64,000 bases of DNA. It comes from Haloarcula rara (GTDB taxonomy: Archaea > Halobacteriota > Halobacteria > Halobacteriales > Haloarculaceae). Below the pieces are notes generated by a model. It was not told where the DNA came from, did no database searches, and saw only the letters and a program-made list of their open reading frames with translations. Both the position numbers and the translations under genes were made by a program. The DNA is taken from NCBI RefSeq assembly GCF_029338235.1, contig NZ_CP119785.1, positions 1,612,001-1,676,000 of the forward strand. The letters are read 5' to 3'. Position 1 is the first letter of the stretch. Each line of letters begins with the position of its first letter. Of this stretch, positions 54,029 through 63,565 are shown in pieces.

Positions 54029-54973
54029 TCACTGGAAGCGGTCCAGTCCCGACTGCCGGCGGCGATAGCCGTCTGGCTCGGGCTCCCACGGCGAGCGCTC
54101 GGCTCTGCGGGCGTCGGTGTCGACCGACGGCGGCTCGCTGGCCTCGTACCCGCCACACGTCGCGCCACACTCCTCGCTCGCTCTGACGGGCTGGCCCTTC
54201 CACGCGCAGTACGGGAGGCCGTCTTCGTCGGGCGAGCACTGCGCACACGCCGGGTAGTCGAACGTGCGCCACCCCTTCGCGTAGGCTCGTTCGGCCAGCC
54301 GCGTCCGCGCACTGTGCTTCTCGGCGGCGGTCACGGCCCGGACGTCGGTCCGGCCGGGGTGGCCCTCGATGCGTTCGATTCCCGGCTCCTCGACCGGGAG
54401 TCGGGTCGGCTCCCGGACCACCTCGCGCTCGCCGCTGTCGGGGTCGAACCGCCAGACGCCGACCGCGTCGGGGATTCGGTTGAGGTGGGCGCGGGTGACG
54501 TAGTCGGCCGTCGCAAGCACCACCTCGTCGGCAAGCGCCAGCGACACGTCGGTCCGGAGCTGGGCCTCGAGGTCGCCCGGTCGGTCGAGGTCGGGCTTGT
54601 TCTCGACGGCCGTGACGCGCTCGACCCAGTCCGGATAGCGGGCAGTCTGGCGGACGTACGTCCGACCGCGGCGGCGTTCACGCTCGAAGAAGCCCCGCTC
54701 GACGGCGAGTTCGACGGCCCGCTCGGCCCGGTCGGGGTGGCAGTCGAAGGCGTCTTTCCAGTACCGGGCCCGGCCCGTCCCCACGTCGGACTCGATTGCG
54801 GCCGTCGGGATGCGCTCGCTGGTGATGGCGGCCCGCGCCGGGATATCGCCCGCGACGAGGACGGTGTCGAGGATGCGCCGCCCGTGGACGTGGCCGCCCA
54901 GCTGCCGGCTCACCAGTCGCTCGTCGCCCTCGAGGGCGCCGCACAACGACAGCTCGAAGCCGAACTCACGCAC
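54029..54973 (-). CDS. Haloarchaeal nuclease-like protein with Cys cluster (probably DUF5787)
   Basis: This protein of 314 residues, with a GTG start, has an N-terminal helical region and a central segment (about 105-170) that looks like a PD-(D/E)XK core: a charged strand WVERVTAVENKPDL with the E-x-K pair (E124, K126), then LEAQLRTDVSLALADEVVLA. A Cys-rich region near 260-290 (CAQCSPDEDGLPYC, then ECGATC) could hold a metal or Fe-S cluster. This combination recalls Cas4/AddB-type nucleases. I believe it is the haloarchaeal family DUF5787; the nuclease reading is inference. Confidence 0.65.
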   Translation of the reverse strand: MREFGFELSLCGALEGDERLVSRQLGGHVHGRRILDTVLVAGDIPARAAITSERIPTAAIESDVGTGRARYWKDAFDCHPDRAERAVELAVERGFFERERRRGRTYVRQTARYPDWVERVTAVENKPDLDRPGDLEAQLRTDVSLALADEVVLATADYVTRAHLNRIPDAVGVWRFDPDSGEREVVREPTRLPVEEPGIERIEGHPGRTDVRAVTAAEKHSARTRLAERAYAKGWRTFDYPACAQCSPDEDGLPYCAWKGQPVRASEECGATCGGYEASEPPSVDTDARRAERSPWEPEPDGYRRRQSGLDRFQ

Positions 54974-55095
54974 GCGGTGAGAGACGGGCCTAACGAACAA
55001 AAACCGTGTGCTCAGTGGACCGGTCCGGGACGCGTTTTCAGCGCGTGAACACGCTCACGACGCTTTATTGTCCAGTGGTATACACTGTCATACGA

Positions 55096-55503
55096 ATGGG
55101 GTGTGTAGAAGTGGGAACTGGAAGTTCGGACGCTGGGGAGTCACATCGTGTGCTGGTCGTCGACGACAATCAGGCGCTGGCGGCGGTCGTCGCGGAGTCG
55201 CTGGAACAGATCGACAGCGAGTTGCGGACGTCCTGTACCACCGAGCCGGCGGACGCGCTGAGACGGCTGCGAGAGGGCTGTGTCGACTGTCTCGTCACGG
55301 ACTACGAGATGCCCGACCTCGACGGGCTGGCGCTGGTCGACCGGGACGGGACCGACACGCCCTTCGTCGTGTTCACGCAGCGTCGCGACGACGGAATCGC
55401 ACGCGCCGTCGCGGACCGCGGCGGCGCCTACCTCCGGAAAGGGGCCAGCCGCGAGCAGTACCGTCGTCTGGCGACGCTGGTCCGCGACCAGCTCGGGAGA
55501 TAG
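55096..55503 (+). CDS. Single-domain response regulator (receiver only)
   Basis: This 135-residue receiver domain has the acidic pair VLVVDDN (about 19-25), phospho-acceptor Asp69 in LVTDYEMPDLDGL, the switch Thr region FVVFTQRRDD and the conserved Lys in AYLRKGASREQY. It has no output domain, so it presumably acts by binding partners, as do many haloarchaeal stand-alone receivers. The ATG at MGCVEVGTG is chosen over earlier in-frame starts because those run through intergenic sequence. A TATA-like TTTATTG lies 30 nt upstream. Confidence 0.85.
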   Translation: MGCVEVGTGSSDAGESHRVLVVDDNQALAAVVAESLEQIDSELRTSCTTEPADALRRLREGCVDCLVTDYEMPDLDGLALVDRDGTDTPFVVFTQRRDDGIARAVADRGGAYLRKGASREQYRRLATLVRDQLGR

Positions 55504-55575
55504 CCTCCGGCCGCGGGGCGAAACAGTAGGTTTATCAGTCGCACGTGGCGAATCTCCACCAAGATTACTCCCGAG

Positions 55576-56808
55576 ATGACATCAAACAACCAACCGGAGG
55601 TGAACATCGGACTCGTCGGCCACGTCGACCACGGGAAGACCACCCTGGTACAGGCGCTGTCCGGCGAATGGACCGACCAGCACTCCGAGGAGATGAAGCG
55701 CGGAATCTCTATCCGGCTCGGCTACGCCGACGCCACCTTCCGTCGCTGTCCCGAGGAGGACGAGCCCGAGGCGTTCACCGTTTCCGAACGCTGTGAGGAC
55801 CACGACGTCGACACCGACCACCTCCGGACGGTGTCGTTCGTCGACGCCCCCGGTCACGAGACGCTGATGGCGACGATGCTGTCGGGCGCGGCCATCATGG
55901 ACGGCGCCGTCCTCGTGGTGTCGGCGACCGAACCCGTCCCGCAGGCCCAGACCGAAGAGCACCTCTCCGCGCTGGACATCATCGGCATCGACAACATCGT
56001 CATCGCCCAGAACAAGGTCGACCTCGTCGACGAGGAGCGGGCGATGCAGAACTACGAGCAGATACAGGAGTTCGTCGAGGGGACCGTCGCCGAGGGCGCG
56101 CCAGTCGTGCCCATCAGCGCGGGCCAGGAGGCCAACATCGACCTGCTCATCGACGCCATCGAACGGGAGATTCCAACTCCCGACCGGGACCCCGACGCGG
56201 ACGCCCGCATGATGGTCGCACGGTCGTTCGACATCAACCGGCCCGGCACCACCTACGAGGACCTGTTGGGCGGTGTCCTCGGTGGCTCGCTCGTCGCGGG
56301 CGAGCTCGAGGTCGACGACGAACTCGAACTCCGGCCCGGCCGCGAGGTCGAAGAGGGCGGCCAGACGGAGTGGCGTCCGGTCGAGACGGACGTGCGCTCG
56401 CTGCAGTCCGGCGGCGACTTCGTCGACGAGGTCACGCCCGGTGGCCTGCTCGGCGTCGGGACCGGTCTGGACCCCTCGATCACGAAGGGCGACGCCCTGG
56501 CCGGCCAGGTCGCCGGTCCGCCCGGCAGCCTGCCGCCGACCCACGAGCAGTTCGTCATGGACGTCGACCTGCTCGAACGCATCGTCGGTGACGACGGCGG
56601 CGAGGTCGAGGAGATATCGACCGGCGAGCCGCTGATGCTCACCATCGGCACCGCCACCACCGTGGGCTCGGTCACCAGCGCCCGCGGGGGCGAGTGTGAA
56701 GTCGCGCTCAAACGGCCGGTGTGTGCCGAGCCCGGCGCGAAGATCGCTATCAACCGCCGTGTCGGCACCCGATGGCGACTCATCGGCGTCGGCACACTGC
56801 GTGAATGA
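55576..56808 (+). CDS. eif2g: Translation initiation factor aIF2, gamma subunit
   Basis: This 410-residue GTPase delivers initiator tRNA to the ribosome. G1 is [14 protein letters not shown], switch 2 is [13 protein letters not shown], the G4 motif is NKVDLV and G5 is [12 protein letters not shown] knuckle-like insertion near residue 58 ([12 protein letters not shown]) and downstream [11 protein letters not shown] replaces the usual zinc ribbon of other archaeal gamma subunits, with only two of the expected cysteines, common in haloarchaea. It is the first gene of a conserved archaeal operon; the next start overlaps its stop by 4 nt. Confidence 0.96.
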   Translation: MTSNNQPEVNIGLVGHVDHGKTTLVQALSGEWTDQHSEEMKRGISIRLGYADATFRRCPEEDEPEAFTVSERCEDHDVDTDHLRTVSFVDAPGHETLMATMLSGAAIMDGAVLVVSATEPVPQAQTEEHLSALDIIGIDNIVIAQNKVDLVDEERAMQNYEQIQEFVEGTVAEGAPVVPISAGQEANIDLLIDAIEREIPTPDRDPDADARMMVARSFDINRPGTTYEDLLGGVLGGSLVAGELEVDDELELRPGREVEEGGQTEWRPVETDVRSLQSGGDFVDEVTPGGLLGVGTGLDPSITKGDALAGQVAGPPGSLPPTHEQFVMDVDLLERIVGDDGGEVEEISTGEPLMLTIGTATTVGSVTSARGGECEVALKRPVCAEPGAKIAINRRVGTRWRLIGVGTLRE

Positions 56809-57182
56809 TAGTGCTCGACACGAACGCACTCATGATGCCGGTCGAATGTAACGTCCGGCTGTTCGACGAACTCGACCGATTGCTCCCCGACGCCGGGGGG
56901 TATCTCGCGCCGGACGCGGTCCGCGCGGAACTCGACAAACTGGCCGACGGCGCCGGCAACGAGGCCACCGCGGCTGCTGTCGGTCGGGACCTCCTGGAGC
57001 GGTGTACGCTCGCCGCGACCGAGGCCGACTACGCCGACGACGCCGTGCTCGAACTCGCCGAACGCGAGGACGCGACACACGCCGTAACGAACGATAAACC
57101 CCTCAAACGCCGCCTGCTCGACGCGGGGATTCCAGTAATTAGTTTAAGGGGCCGGAACAAACTGGGTATCACTCAACCATAA
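56805..57182 (+). CDS. PIN domain endoribonuclease (Fcf1/Utp24-like archaeal type)
   Basis: This 125-residue PIN domain has the acidic active-site residues D5 ([10 protein letters not shown]), Glu in [11 protein letters not shown], and Asp in [15 protein letters not shown]. It resembles the archaeal VapC9/Fcf1-type PIN protein found in this operon across archaea and probably acts in rRNA processing rather than as a toxin, since no antitoxin gene is present. It is translationally coupled to the aIF2-gamma gene by a 4-nt overlap. Confidence 0.85.
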   Translation: MIVLDTNALMMPVECNVRLFDELDRLLPDAGGYLAPDAVRAELDKLADGAGNEATAAAVGRDLLERCTLAATEADYADDAVLELAEREDATHAVTNDKPLKRRLLDAGIPVISLRGRNKLGITQP

Positions 57183-57183
57183 T

Positions 57184-57762
57184 ATGTACAAACGGGTACG
57201 CCTACGCGATACAGTCGAAGTGCCGCCGCGCCACCTCGCGGACGTCAGTCCGGGGATGGTCAAGAAGCTCCTGCAGGACAAACTGGAGGGTCGGATGGAC
57301 GAGGACGTCGGGAGCGTCGTCTCCGTCATCGAGGTCCACGACATCGGTGACGGCGCGGTTTTGCCGAACAAGCCCGGCGTCTACTACGAGGCCGAGTTCG
57401 ACGCCCTGACCTTCGACCCCCAGATGCAGGAAGTCGTCGACGGGGAGGTCGTCGAGGTCGTCAACTTCGGGGCCTTCATCGGCATCGGCCCGGTCGACGG
57501 GCTGCTCCACGTCTCCCAGATCTCCGACGAGTATCTGGCCTACGACGAGGAGAACCAGCAGCTCGCGTCCAGAGAGTCCAACCGCACGCTCGGTGTCGGT
57601 GATGCGGTCCGGGCCCGCATCGTCACCAAGAGTATCGACGAGCGCAACCCCCGTGACTCCAAGATCGGCCTCACCGCAAAGCAGGTCGGCCTGGGCAAGC
57701 ACGGCTGGCTCAAGGAGGAGCGAAAGAAACGCGAGGGCGCGCCGGAAGCCGGTGATAGCTGA
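57184..57762 (+). CDS. rpo7: RNA polymerase subunit Rpo7 (E')
   Basis: This 192-residue subunit forms the Rpo4/Rpo7 stalk. The N-terminal RNP-like domain starts MYKRVRLRDTVEVPPRHL. The C-terminal S1 domain includes VVEVVNFGAFIGIGPVDGLL and VRARIVTKSIDERNPRDSKI. The stalk binds nascent RNA. It follows the PIN gene with a 1-nt gap and overlaps the Spt4 start, so the operon is tightly packed. Confidence 0.95.
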   Translation: MYKRVRLRDTVEVPPRHLADVSPGMVKKLLQDKLEGRMDEDVGSVVSVIEVHDIGDGAVLPNKPGVYYEAEFDALTFDPQMQEVVDGEVVEVVNFGAFIGIGPVDGLLHVSQISDEYLAYDEENQQLASRESNRTLGVGDAVRARIVTKSIDERNPRDSKIGLTAKQVGLGKHGWLKEERKKREGAPEAGDS

Positions 57763-57959
57763 TGGCGGACCGACTCGTCTGTCGCGACTGTCACCGCGTC
57801 CAGGGCGCCGAAATCGAGAGCCAGTGTGAGGCCTGTGGCGGTACCTCCCTGACGGAAGACTGGGCGGGCTACGTCGTCATCGCTCACCCCGAGCAGTCGG
57901 ATATCGCCGCCGAGATGGAAGTGACCAAACCGGGCCGCTACGCGCTGAAAGTCCGCTAA
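57762..57959 (+). CDS. spt4: Transcription elongation factor Spt4 (RpoE'')
   Basis: This 65-residue zinc-ribbon protein has C7, C10, C22 and C25 (CRDC and CEAC) and the typical SLTEDWAGYVVIAHPEQSDIA that contacts Spt5. With Spt5 it aids processive transcription. It overlaps the Rpo7 stop by one base (TGATG). Confidence 0.94.
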   Translation: MADRLVCRDCHRVQGAEIESQCEACGGTSLTEDWAGYVVIAHPEQSDIAAEMEVTKPGRYALKVR

Positions 57960-57960
57960 C

Positions 57961-58506
57961 GTGGCCGACGTTTTACTGACGCTCCCCGCCGCGCTCCGGA
58001 GCGAACTCAAGGAGCCGATGGGCGCTCTCTACACCGACACAGCGGCGCTGCTTTCCGATGCCGGCGAGCCGCTCGTGGCCGTGGGCGATATGGTCACGTA
58101 TCATCTGCTCGAAGCGGGCCGGGTGCCCGACCTCGCCTTAGTCGACGAGCAGACAAAGCGCTCGGCCGTCGACAGCGACGTGACCGCGGCCATAACCGGC
58201 TTCGACCGGACTGTCGGGGTCGACAATCCGGCCGGAACGCTCACCCGCGAACTGCTCGAGGCGATGCGTGCGGGGCTGGATAGCGACGATACGACGCTCG
58301 TCGACGTCGACGGCGAGGAGGACCTCGCCGCGCTGCCGGCCGTGCTCGTGGCCCCGGAGACGGCCAGCGTCGTCTACGGTCAGCCCGACGAGGGGATGGT
58401 GCTCGTGACGCCCAATGGGTCCGTTCGCGAGCGTGTACGGTCGATTCTTGCTCGGATGGACGGGGACTCCCAGGCGGTTTTCGCCGCGATTTCGTCTCGA
58501 GAATAG
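57961..58506 (+). CDS. GTP-dependent dephospho-CoA kinase (DUF359)
   Basis: This 181-residue protein, with a GTG start, belongs to DUF359, the archaeal GTP-dependent dephospho-CoA kinase completing coenzyme A synthesis. Recognisable parts are AVGDMVTYHLLEAGRVPDLA, the central VDNPAGTLTRELLEAM, VDGEEDLAALPAVL and PETASVVYGQPDEGMVLV. It is the last gene of the aIF2-gamma/PIN/Rpo7/Spt4 operon here. In many archaea this gene is followed by ribosomal proteins S24e and S27ae, which are absent in this position. Confidence 0.9.
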   Translation: MADVLLTLPAALRSELKEPMGALYTDTAALLSDAGEPLVAVGDMVTYHLLEAGRVPDLALVDEQTKRSAVDSDVTAAITGFDRTVGVDNPAGTLTRELLEAMRAGLDSDDTTLVDVDGEEDLAALPAVLVAPETASVVYGQPDEGMVLVTPNGSVRERVRSILARMDGDSQAVFAAISSRE

Positions 58507-58578
58507 CGGTTCGACAGAGCCACAGACAGCAAGAGACAGCGTCAGCTATCGGATTCTCCGGACTCGATTCGGGGCGAG

Positions 58579-58731
58579 CTACTGCGGTCGCGGCACGCTC
58601 AGGTTCTGCATCTCCACGCCGCACCGGTCACAGCTCACTGTCGAGCGGTCGGTACAGAGCCGCTTGCCGCAGTCCGGGCATTCGAAGAGCCGTTCGTCGT
58701 CGCAGGGGGCGGGGTCTGACCACCGTGGCAT
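58579..58731 (-). CDS. 50-residue double-knuckle zinc protein (rubrerythrin-like)
   Basis: A small gene encodes 50 residues with six cysteines: C10, the CPDC pair (C18, C21), C26, and the CDRC pair (C34, C37). The two knuckles form a zinc ribbon of the kind annotated as rubrerythrin-like in haloarchaea (RLFECPDCGKRL, then VSCDRCGVEMQNL). The ATG and TAG are clear, the composition is protein-like and an AT-rich stretch lies just upstream. Its function is unknown. Confidence 0.7.
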   Translation of the reverse strand: MPRWSDPAPCDDERLFECPDCGKRLCTDRSTVSCDRCGVEMQNLSVPRPQ

Positions 58732-58770
58732 AGTTGTGCATAGATGCCCATCCCTGAACCTTAAACATTG

Positions 58771-59857
58771 TTACCATTCCGAAACAGTGGGCAATCGTCC
58801 AGAAAAAGTGGACGAACGGTCACTCCAGAACGTGAACGTGCCTGACCAGCGACCGATGGACGCGCCGTTCGAACCGGTCGGTGACGGTCCAGCCGGCCTC
58901 GCGCGCCAGGACAGACCAGTCGCGGTCGGCGACCAGCACGCAGCGGGGGGCGATTCGGTGGGACGCGTCGAGCGCACCGGAAACGAGGGTGCGAGCTCGC
59001 CCTCGATGCGGGACTGGCGGCCGTAGGGGGCGTCAAAGACCACGGCGTCGGCGGCGCCGTCGGCGAGTGGCAGGCGCGCGGCGTCCGCGCGGAAGCAGTC
59101 CCAGTCGCCGGCGGCAGGATACCGGTCGGGGGCCGGATGCCCGTCGCCGTCGAGGACGTGCCGGAGGTTCCGCCGGGTGCCCCGGACCATCTTTTCCTGT
59201 GCGTCGCCGCCCACCACGTCGGCCCCGACGAGACCGGCCTCAAGCAGGAGGCCGCCGGTGCCACACATCGGGTCGACGACGGTGGCGTCGGGACGGGCGC
59301 CGGCGATGTTCACCAGCGCGCGGGCCTCCAGCGGGGCCATGCTGCCGGGCTGGAAGAACGGCCGGTCGGTGGGCTGGCGGCCGCCGAAATCACGCAGTGA
59401 GTCGACCGCCTGCCAGCCCAGCGCACAGCAGGCTTCGCCGGCCGGGTCATCGGTCTCCTCGTCGCCCGCCGGGTCGGCGAAGTACGCGTAGAGCGTGTGA
59501 TCGGGCGCTCTGCAGGTCGACGGCGAAGCCGCGGTCGGTCAGCACGCCGCCCAGCGCCCGCTCGGCCTGCTGGGTGTCGATGCCCGTGCTGGCGCGCACG
59601 TCGACGGCCCGGACCGCGACGGAGCCCTCGCGGTCGAGGGCGGCGGCCTCGAGGACTGCGGTCGCGCTCTCGACGTCGGGGGCGGCGGTGCCGACGAGGG
59701 CACAGGCCCGGTGGGTGTAGGCGAGGTGGCGGGCGCGGTCGGTGACGCCGCGGGCGGTGGCGAGGCCGGGCGCCAGCGGGGTCACGTCGCTGGCGGCGCT
59801 CGCGGCCTCGCGGCGCGCGAAGGGGTCGTCCTGCCCGCCGAGTTCGAGGACGTACAC
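58771..59857 (-). pseudogene. trmG10: tRNA (guanine(10)-N2)-dimethyltransferase Trm-G10, broken by a one-base insertion
   Basis: Two frames together give a complete enzyme of about 361 residues. The first (GTG start, VYVLELGGQDDPFARREA) holds a THUMP-like RNA-binding domain ending VDLQSARS. The second continues DHTLYAYFADPAGDEE and includes the SAM motif VVDPMCGTGGLLLEAG and the catalytic FDAPYGRQS. They meet at a GGG run (59503-59505, plus strand); removing one base joins them as DLQSADHTLYAYF. The enzyme makes m2G/m2(2)G10 in tRNA. Because the gene is normally conserved in archaea, a sequence error is more likely than inactivation. Confidence 0.82.
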
Positions 59858-60070
59858 ACCCGAGCACTGTTCCCACGGCGGTATCAGCGTGCCGGTCCGT
59901 CTTCCCCGGTCGGGAACCCGGAGACGGCGGCCGCACGGTCCCGGCCGGACGACCACGATGCGGGTCGGCGACCGCGGCCATCGTCGCGACCGACTCGCCG
60001 TATTTAAAACGATTTATAGTCGAGATTGTGTTAGTTTCCGGCCGTTGACTGTCAGTCCATGCCATGAACC

Positions 60071-60078
60071 TTTATAAA
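60071..60078 (+). promoter_or_regulatory. tbp TATA box
   Basis: TTTATAAA lies 28-35 nt upstream of the tbp ATG inside a clearly AT-rich stretch. A second AT-rich stretch (TTTAAAACGATTTATAG, about 60002-60018) is further upstream. The strong box would suit autoregulation by TBP itself. Confidence 0.55.
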
Positions 60079-60105
60079 GGTTAAATACGTGTTTTAAGTC
60101 GAGAT

Positions 60106-60666
60106 ATGGTTGACCCCAAGGAAACCATCAACATCGAAAACGTCGTCGCCTCGACCGGTATCGGCCAGGAGCTCGACCTTCAGAGCGTGGCGATGGACCT
60201 CGAGGGTGCCGACTACGACCCTGAGCAGTTCCCCGGACTCGTCTATCGCACGCAGGACCCCAAGTCCGCGGCGCTAATCTTCCGTTCGGGCAAGATCGTC
60301 TGTACCGGCGCGAAGTCGACAGACGACGTCCACCAGAGCCTGCGCATCGTCTTCGACAAGCTGCGGGAGCTGAATATCCAGGTAGACGACGACCCCGAAA
60401 TCGTCGTCCAGAACATCGTCACCTCGGCGGACCTCGGACGCAATCTGAACCTCAACGCCATCGCCATCGGGCTGGGACTGGAGAACATCGAGTACGAGCC
60501 CGAGCAGTTCCCCGGCCTCGTCTACCGACTCGACGAGCCCGACGTGGTGGCGCTCCTGTTCGGGTCCGGGAAGCTGGTCATCACCGGCGGCAAAAAGCCC
60601 GACGACGCCAAGGAGGCCGTCGACAAGATCGTCTCGCGGCTCGAAGAGCTCGGTCTGCTCGACTGA
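60106..60666 (+). CDS. tbp: TATA-box binding protein
   Basis: This 186-residue TBP has two direct repeats of about 90 residues, seen in INIENVVASTGIGQELDLQS versus IVVQNIVTSADLGRNLNLNA and in YDPEQFPGLVYRTQDP versus YEPEQFPGLVYRLDEP. The DNA-contacting stirrup phenylalanines are in EQFPGL and ALIFRSGK/ALLFGSGK. With TFB it recruits RNA polymerase. Haloarchaea often have several TBPs; this copy has the standard length and acidic surface of the general one. Confidence 0.96.
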   Translation: MVDPKETINIENVVASTGIGQELDLQSVAMDLEGADYDPEQFPGLVYRTQDPKSAALIFRSGKIVCTGAKSTDDVHQSLRIVFDKLRELNIQVDDDPEIVVQNIVTSADLGRNLNLNAIAIGLGLENIEYEPEQFPGLVYRLDEPDVVALLFGSGKLVITGGKKPDDAKEAVDKIVSRLEELGLLD

Positions 60667-60741
60667 GCGGCCGCTCCGGCGGCAGTTCACCACCCACCGC
60701 GTAGCACAACGCACAAACGCTGGCACGCCCAACTGTCGGGT

Positions 60742-61131
60742 ATGCTCCAGGCCGGCACGCCGAGTCTGACGGGCGGCGGCGTCCTCGCAGTCATCGTCAC
60801 GCTACTGCTGACGTGGCTGTTCTACGCCGTTACCCTCCATCTGGCGGCGACTTTCTTCATCGGTGAGACGCCGACACAGCTGGCGGCAAAGGCCGCCATC
60901 GTCCCCGCTATCGTCTCGATGCTGCTCCAGCAGTGGGGGGTCACTTCGGGACTGGTCTCGCCCAGCCTCGGCGTGCTCGTGGTCGTCGTCGCCACGCTCG
61001 TCGCCGACGGCATCGCTATCAGCCTCTCCTACCGCCTCTCGACCAGTTCGACGGCGCCGCTCGTGGCGCTCCACCTGGCCTTCGCCGCGGTGCTTGGCTT
61101 CGCGCTGAACAACATCTTCAGTCTCGTGTAG
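60742..61131 (+). CDS. Four-helix membrane protein, unknown function
   Basis: This 129-residue protein has four hydrophobic helices (VLAVIVTLLLTWLFYAVTLH; AIVPAIVSMLLQQWG; LGVLVVVVATLVADGIAI; VALHLAFAAVLGFALNNIF). Polar residues in helix 1 (HLAATFFIGET follows) and NNIFSLV at the end are the only features. I do not recognise a family. It ends directly before the MFS gene's ATG with no gap, suggesting coupling. Confidence 0.65.
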   Translation: MLQAGTPSLTGGGVLAVIVTLLLTWLFYAVTLHLAATFFIGETPTQLAAKAAIVPAIVSMLLQQWGVTSGLVSPSLGVLVVVVATLVADGIAISLSYRLSTSSTAPLVALHLAFAAVLGFALNNIFSLV

Positions 61132-62474
61132 ATGGACGACAACGACCGCGCTATCGTCTCCTTTACCGGGCTGGCCCACGCGCTGGTCCACACCTACGAG
61201 CTCTCTATCCCCATCTTCGTCGTCGTCTGGCTCACCGAGTTCCCCGTGACGACCGCGACGCTTGGCACCGTCGTCGCCGTCGGCTACGCCCTCTTCGGCG
61301 CGGGCGCGCTGCCCGGCGGCGTGCTCACCGACCGCTACGGATCGAACACGCTCGTCACGCTCTGTCTCGTCGGGATGGGGGCCTCGTTCCTGCTGCTGTC
61401 CGTCGCGCCCGCTATCCCCGTTATCGCCGTCGCGCTCGGGCTGTGGGGCCTCTCGGCCAGCGTCTACCACCCCGCCGGGCTGGCGCTCATCTCGAAAGGC
61501 GTCTCGGCGCGGGGACCGGCTTCGCCTACCACGGGATGGCCGGCAACGCCGGTATCGCGCTGGGCCCGCTCGTCACCGCCCTCCTGTTGCTGGTGGCCGA
61601 CTGGCGCGTCGTGGCCGCCCTGCTGGTCCTGCCCGCGGTGGGTGCCGTCGCCTACGCCCGGACCGCGGAGTTCGACGAGACGGCTGCGGTGCGCGCGGCG
61701 GACAGTGCCCAGCGTTCCGACGGCGGGAAGGCGAGCGACGAGAGCCGCCCCTCGTCGGAACAGCGTTCCGACGGCGGTGAGTCGAACACTGCAGCAGACG
61801 GCCCGCCGAACTCACTCCGCGAGTTTCTGGCCGACAGCCGCGCGCTCTTTACCGTCGGCTTCGCGCTGGCGATGCTCGTGGTGATGGCCAACGGGCTGTT
61901 CTACCGCGGGGTCCTCACCTTCCTCCCGGACGTGCTGGGTAATTTCCTCCCGCCCGTCGGCGACGTCCTCGGCCTGTTTGCCGACAGCCCGCTCGCCGCG
62001 GAGTTCGACCTGGCCTCGTACCTGTATGTGGGGCTGTTGACCGTGGGTATCGGCGGCCAGTACGCGGGCGGGAAGCTCACCGACCGCATCCCGACGGCCA
62101 CCGGCATGGTGGCCGTCTTCGCGGGGCTCGCGGTGGTCGCCGTCAGCTTCGTCCCCGCCGCGGGCGCCGGTGTCCCGGCGCTGCTCGCGGCCAGCGCCGC
62201 GCTTGGCTTTCTCCTCTTTGCGCTCCAGCCGCTCTACCAGGCCACCATCGCCGAGTACAGCCCGCCGGGTGACCGCGGCCTCTCCTATGGCTACACCTAC
62301 CTGTGCTCGTTCGGTGTCGGCGCCGCCGGCGCGGCCATCTCGGGCTATCTGCTGTCGGCCGTCGGGGTCCGGGGAACCTTTCTGGGCCTCGCGGTCTTTC
62401 CCCTGCTCGGGCTCGGTTTCGCGCTGGCGCTGTGGCGGCTGGGTGGGCACAGTGACGACACGCAGCCGCGATAA
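61132..62474 (+). pseudogene. MFS transporter, broken by a one-base deletion
   Basis: Two frames make one 12-helix MFS transporter of about 447 residues. The first runs from MDDNDRAIVSFTGLAHALVH, with the signature GGVLTDRYGSN between helices 2 and 3, to ALISKGVSARG. The second continues TGFAYHGMAGNAGIALGPLV to the end. An additional G in the GGGG run at 61511-61514 would join them. A charged, Ser-rich cytoplasmic loop (QRSDGGKASDESRP, with an internal repeat of a QRSDGG unit) separates the two halves. Substrate unknown. Confidence 0.78.
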
Positions 62475-62515
62475 AGGGGGTTACGCCGACGACTGATAGC
62501 GGGACCGGACCTACG

Positions 62516-63364
62516 TCACTCGACTAGGCGCTCGATTTCGGTCACCAGCACGTCGCTGGCGCCCACGTTTTTGAGGTCGTTGATGACCTCGAAGACGCGG
62601 CTGTCGTCGACGACGGCGTGGACCGCCACGTCGTCGCTGCCGGCGATGTCCATGACGGTGGGGCCACCCATCCCCGGCAGCACGTCTTTGACTTCGGACA
62701 GAGCCGACTCGGGGACGTTCATCATCAGGTAGCGTTTCCCCTCCGCCGACAGCACCGAGTGCAGTGCCATCTGGACCTGCTGGACCTTCTCGTCGTCGGC
62801 CACGTCCTCGCGGGCGAACAGGCGCACCGAGGAGGAGAGCACCTCGTCGATAATCCCGAGACGGTTCATCCGCAGCGTGGTCCCGGTCGAGGTGATGTCG
62901 ATGATGCCGTCGGCGATGTCGACGTGCGGGGTCAGCTCCGTCGCGCCCGAGACCTCCGCGATGTCCACGTCCACGTCGAGGTCGGCGAAGTAGTTCCGGG
63001 CGATGTTGGGGAACTCCGTGGCGACGGTGCCGCCGTCCAGGTCGTAGACGGTCTCGATGTCGCCCTCCTCCGGGGCGGCAAGCACCAGCCGACAGCTCCC
63101 GAACTCAAGGTCCAGCAGCTCCTCGAGATTTCCGACCTCGGACTCTCTGACCTGGTCTAGCCCGGTGATGCCGATATCCGCTGCACCGTCGGAGACGTAC
63201 TCCGGGATGTCCGCGGCGCGGGCGTACAGGACCGTCACCTCGGGGTCGACGGTGTCGGCGTACAGTTGGCGGTCGGCTCCGTCGACGATGTGGAGGCCGG
63301 CCCGTTCCAGCAAGTCCTCCGCCGGGTCGTGCAAGCGGCCCTTGTTGGGGACGGCGATTCGCAT
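62516..63364 (-). CDS. hisG: ATP phosphoribosyltransferase HisG, long form
   Basis: This 282-residue enzyme catalyses the first step of histidine biosynthesis. The start [19 protein letters not shown] and the catalytic domain motif [14 protein letters not shown] are diagnostic, as is the PRPP loop [12 protein letters not shown]. The C-terminal 75 residues are the regulatory ACT-like domain ([20 protein letters not shown]) of the long HisG form, which is inhibited by histidine and needs no HisZ. The downstream-shifted ATG is chosen because the upstream frame runs through the palindromic element. Confidence 0.95.
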   Translation of the reverse strand: MRIAVPNKGRLHDPAEDLLERAGLHIVDGADRQLYADTVDPEVTVLYARAADIPEYVSDGAADIGITGLDQVRESEVGNLEELLDLEFGSCRLVLAAPEEGDIETVYDLDGGTVATEFPNIARNYFADLDVDVDIAEVSGATELTPHVDIADGIIDITSTGTTLRMNRLGIIDEVLSSSVRLFAREDVADDEKVQQVQMALHSVLSAEGKRYLMMNVPESALSEVKDVLPGMGGPTVMDIAGSDDVAVHAVVDDSRVFEVINDLKNVGASDVLVTEIERLVE

Positions 63365-63474
63365 ACTGGGTGGTCGCGGCCGCGGGCCTACTGTCTTTCC
63401 CTCTAGTAACAGTGGTTGCGTCGTCTGCTGGCAGGGAGAACGTCCCGGTAGTGGTGCTTCCCAGCGATGCGAAC

Positions 63475-63522
63475 AGCCAGAAAGCCCCGGCTTGCTACAT
63501 TCGGGGGACTTTCTGTCTGTCC
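63475..63522. repeat. Palindromic element, copy 6: decayed terminal repeat
   Basis: ACAGCCAGAAAGCCCCGG is followed, after about 12 bases (CTTGCTACATTC), by GGGGGACTTTCTGTCTGT, a degenerate complement with a 2-base insertion and a substitution. It looks like a mutated bare-stem copy similar to 45262-45307. Confidence 0.7.
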
Positions 63523-63565
63523 ACGGTTCCATCTCAGGCGTCTCAACTGGCGCTGCCAGTCGTTT

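Noticed and set aside
56805..57182. PIN domain protein as a VapC toxin
   Set aside because: No antitoxin gene is adjacent, and it sits in a conserved translation operon, which favours an rRNA-processing role.
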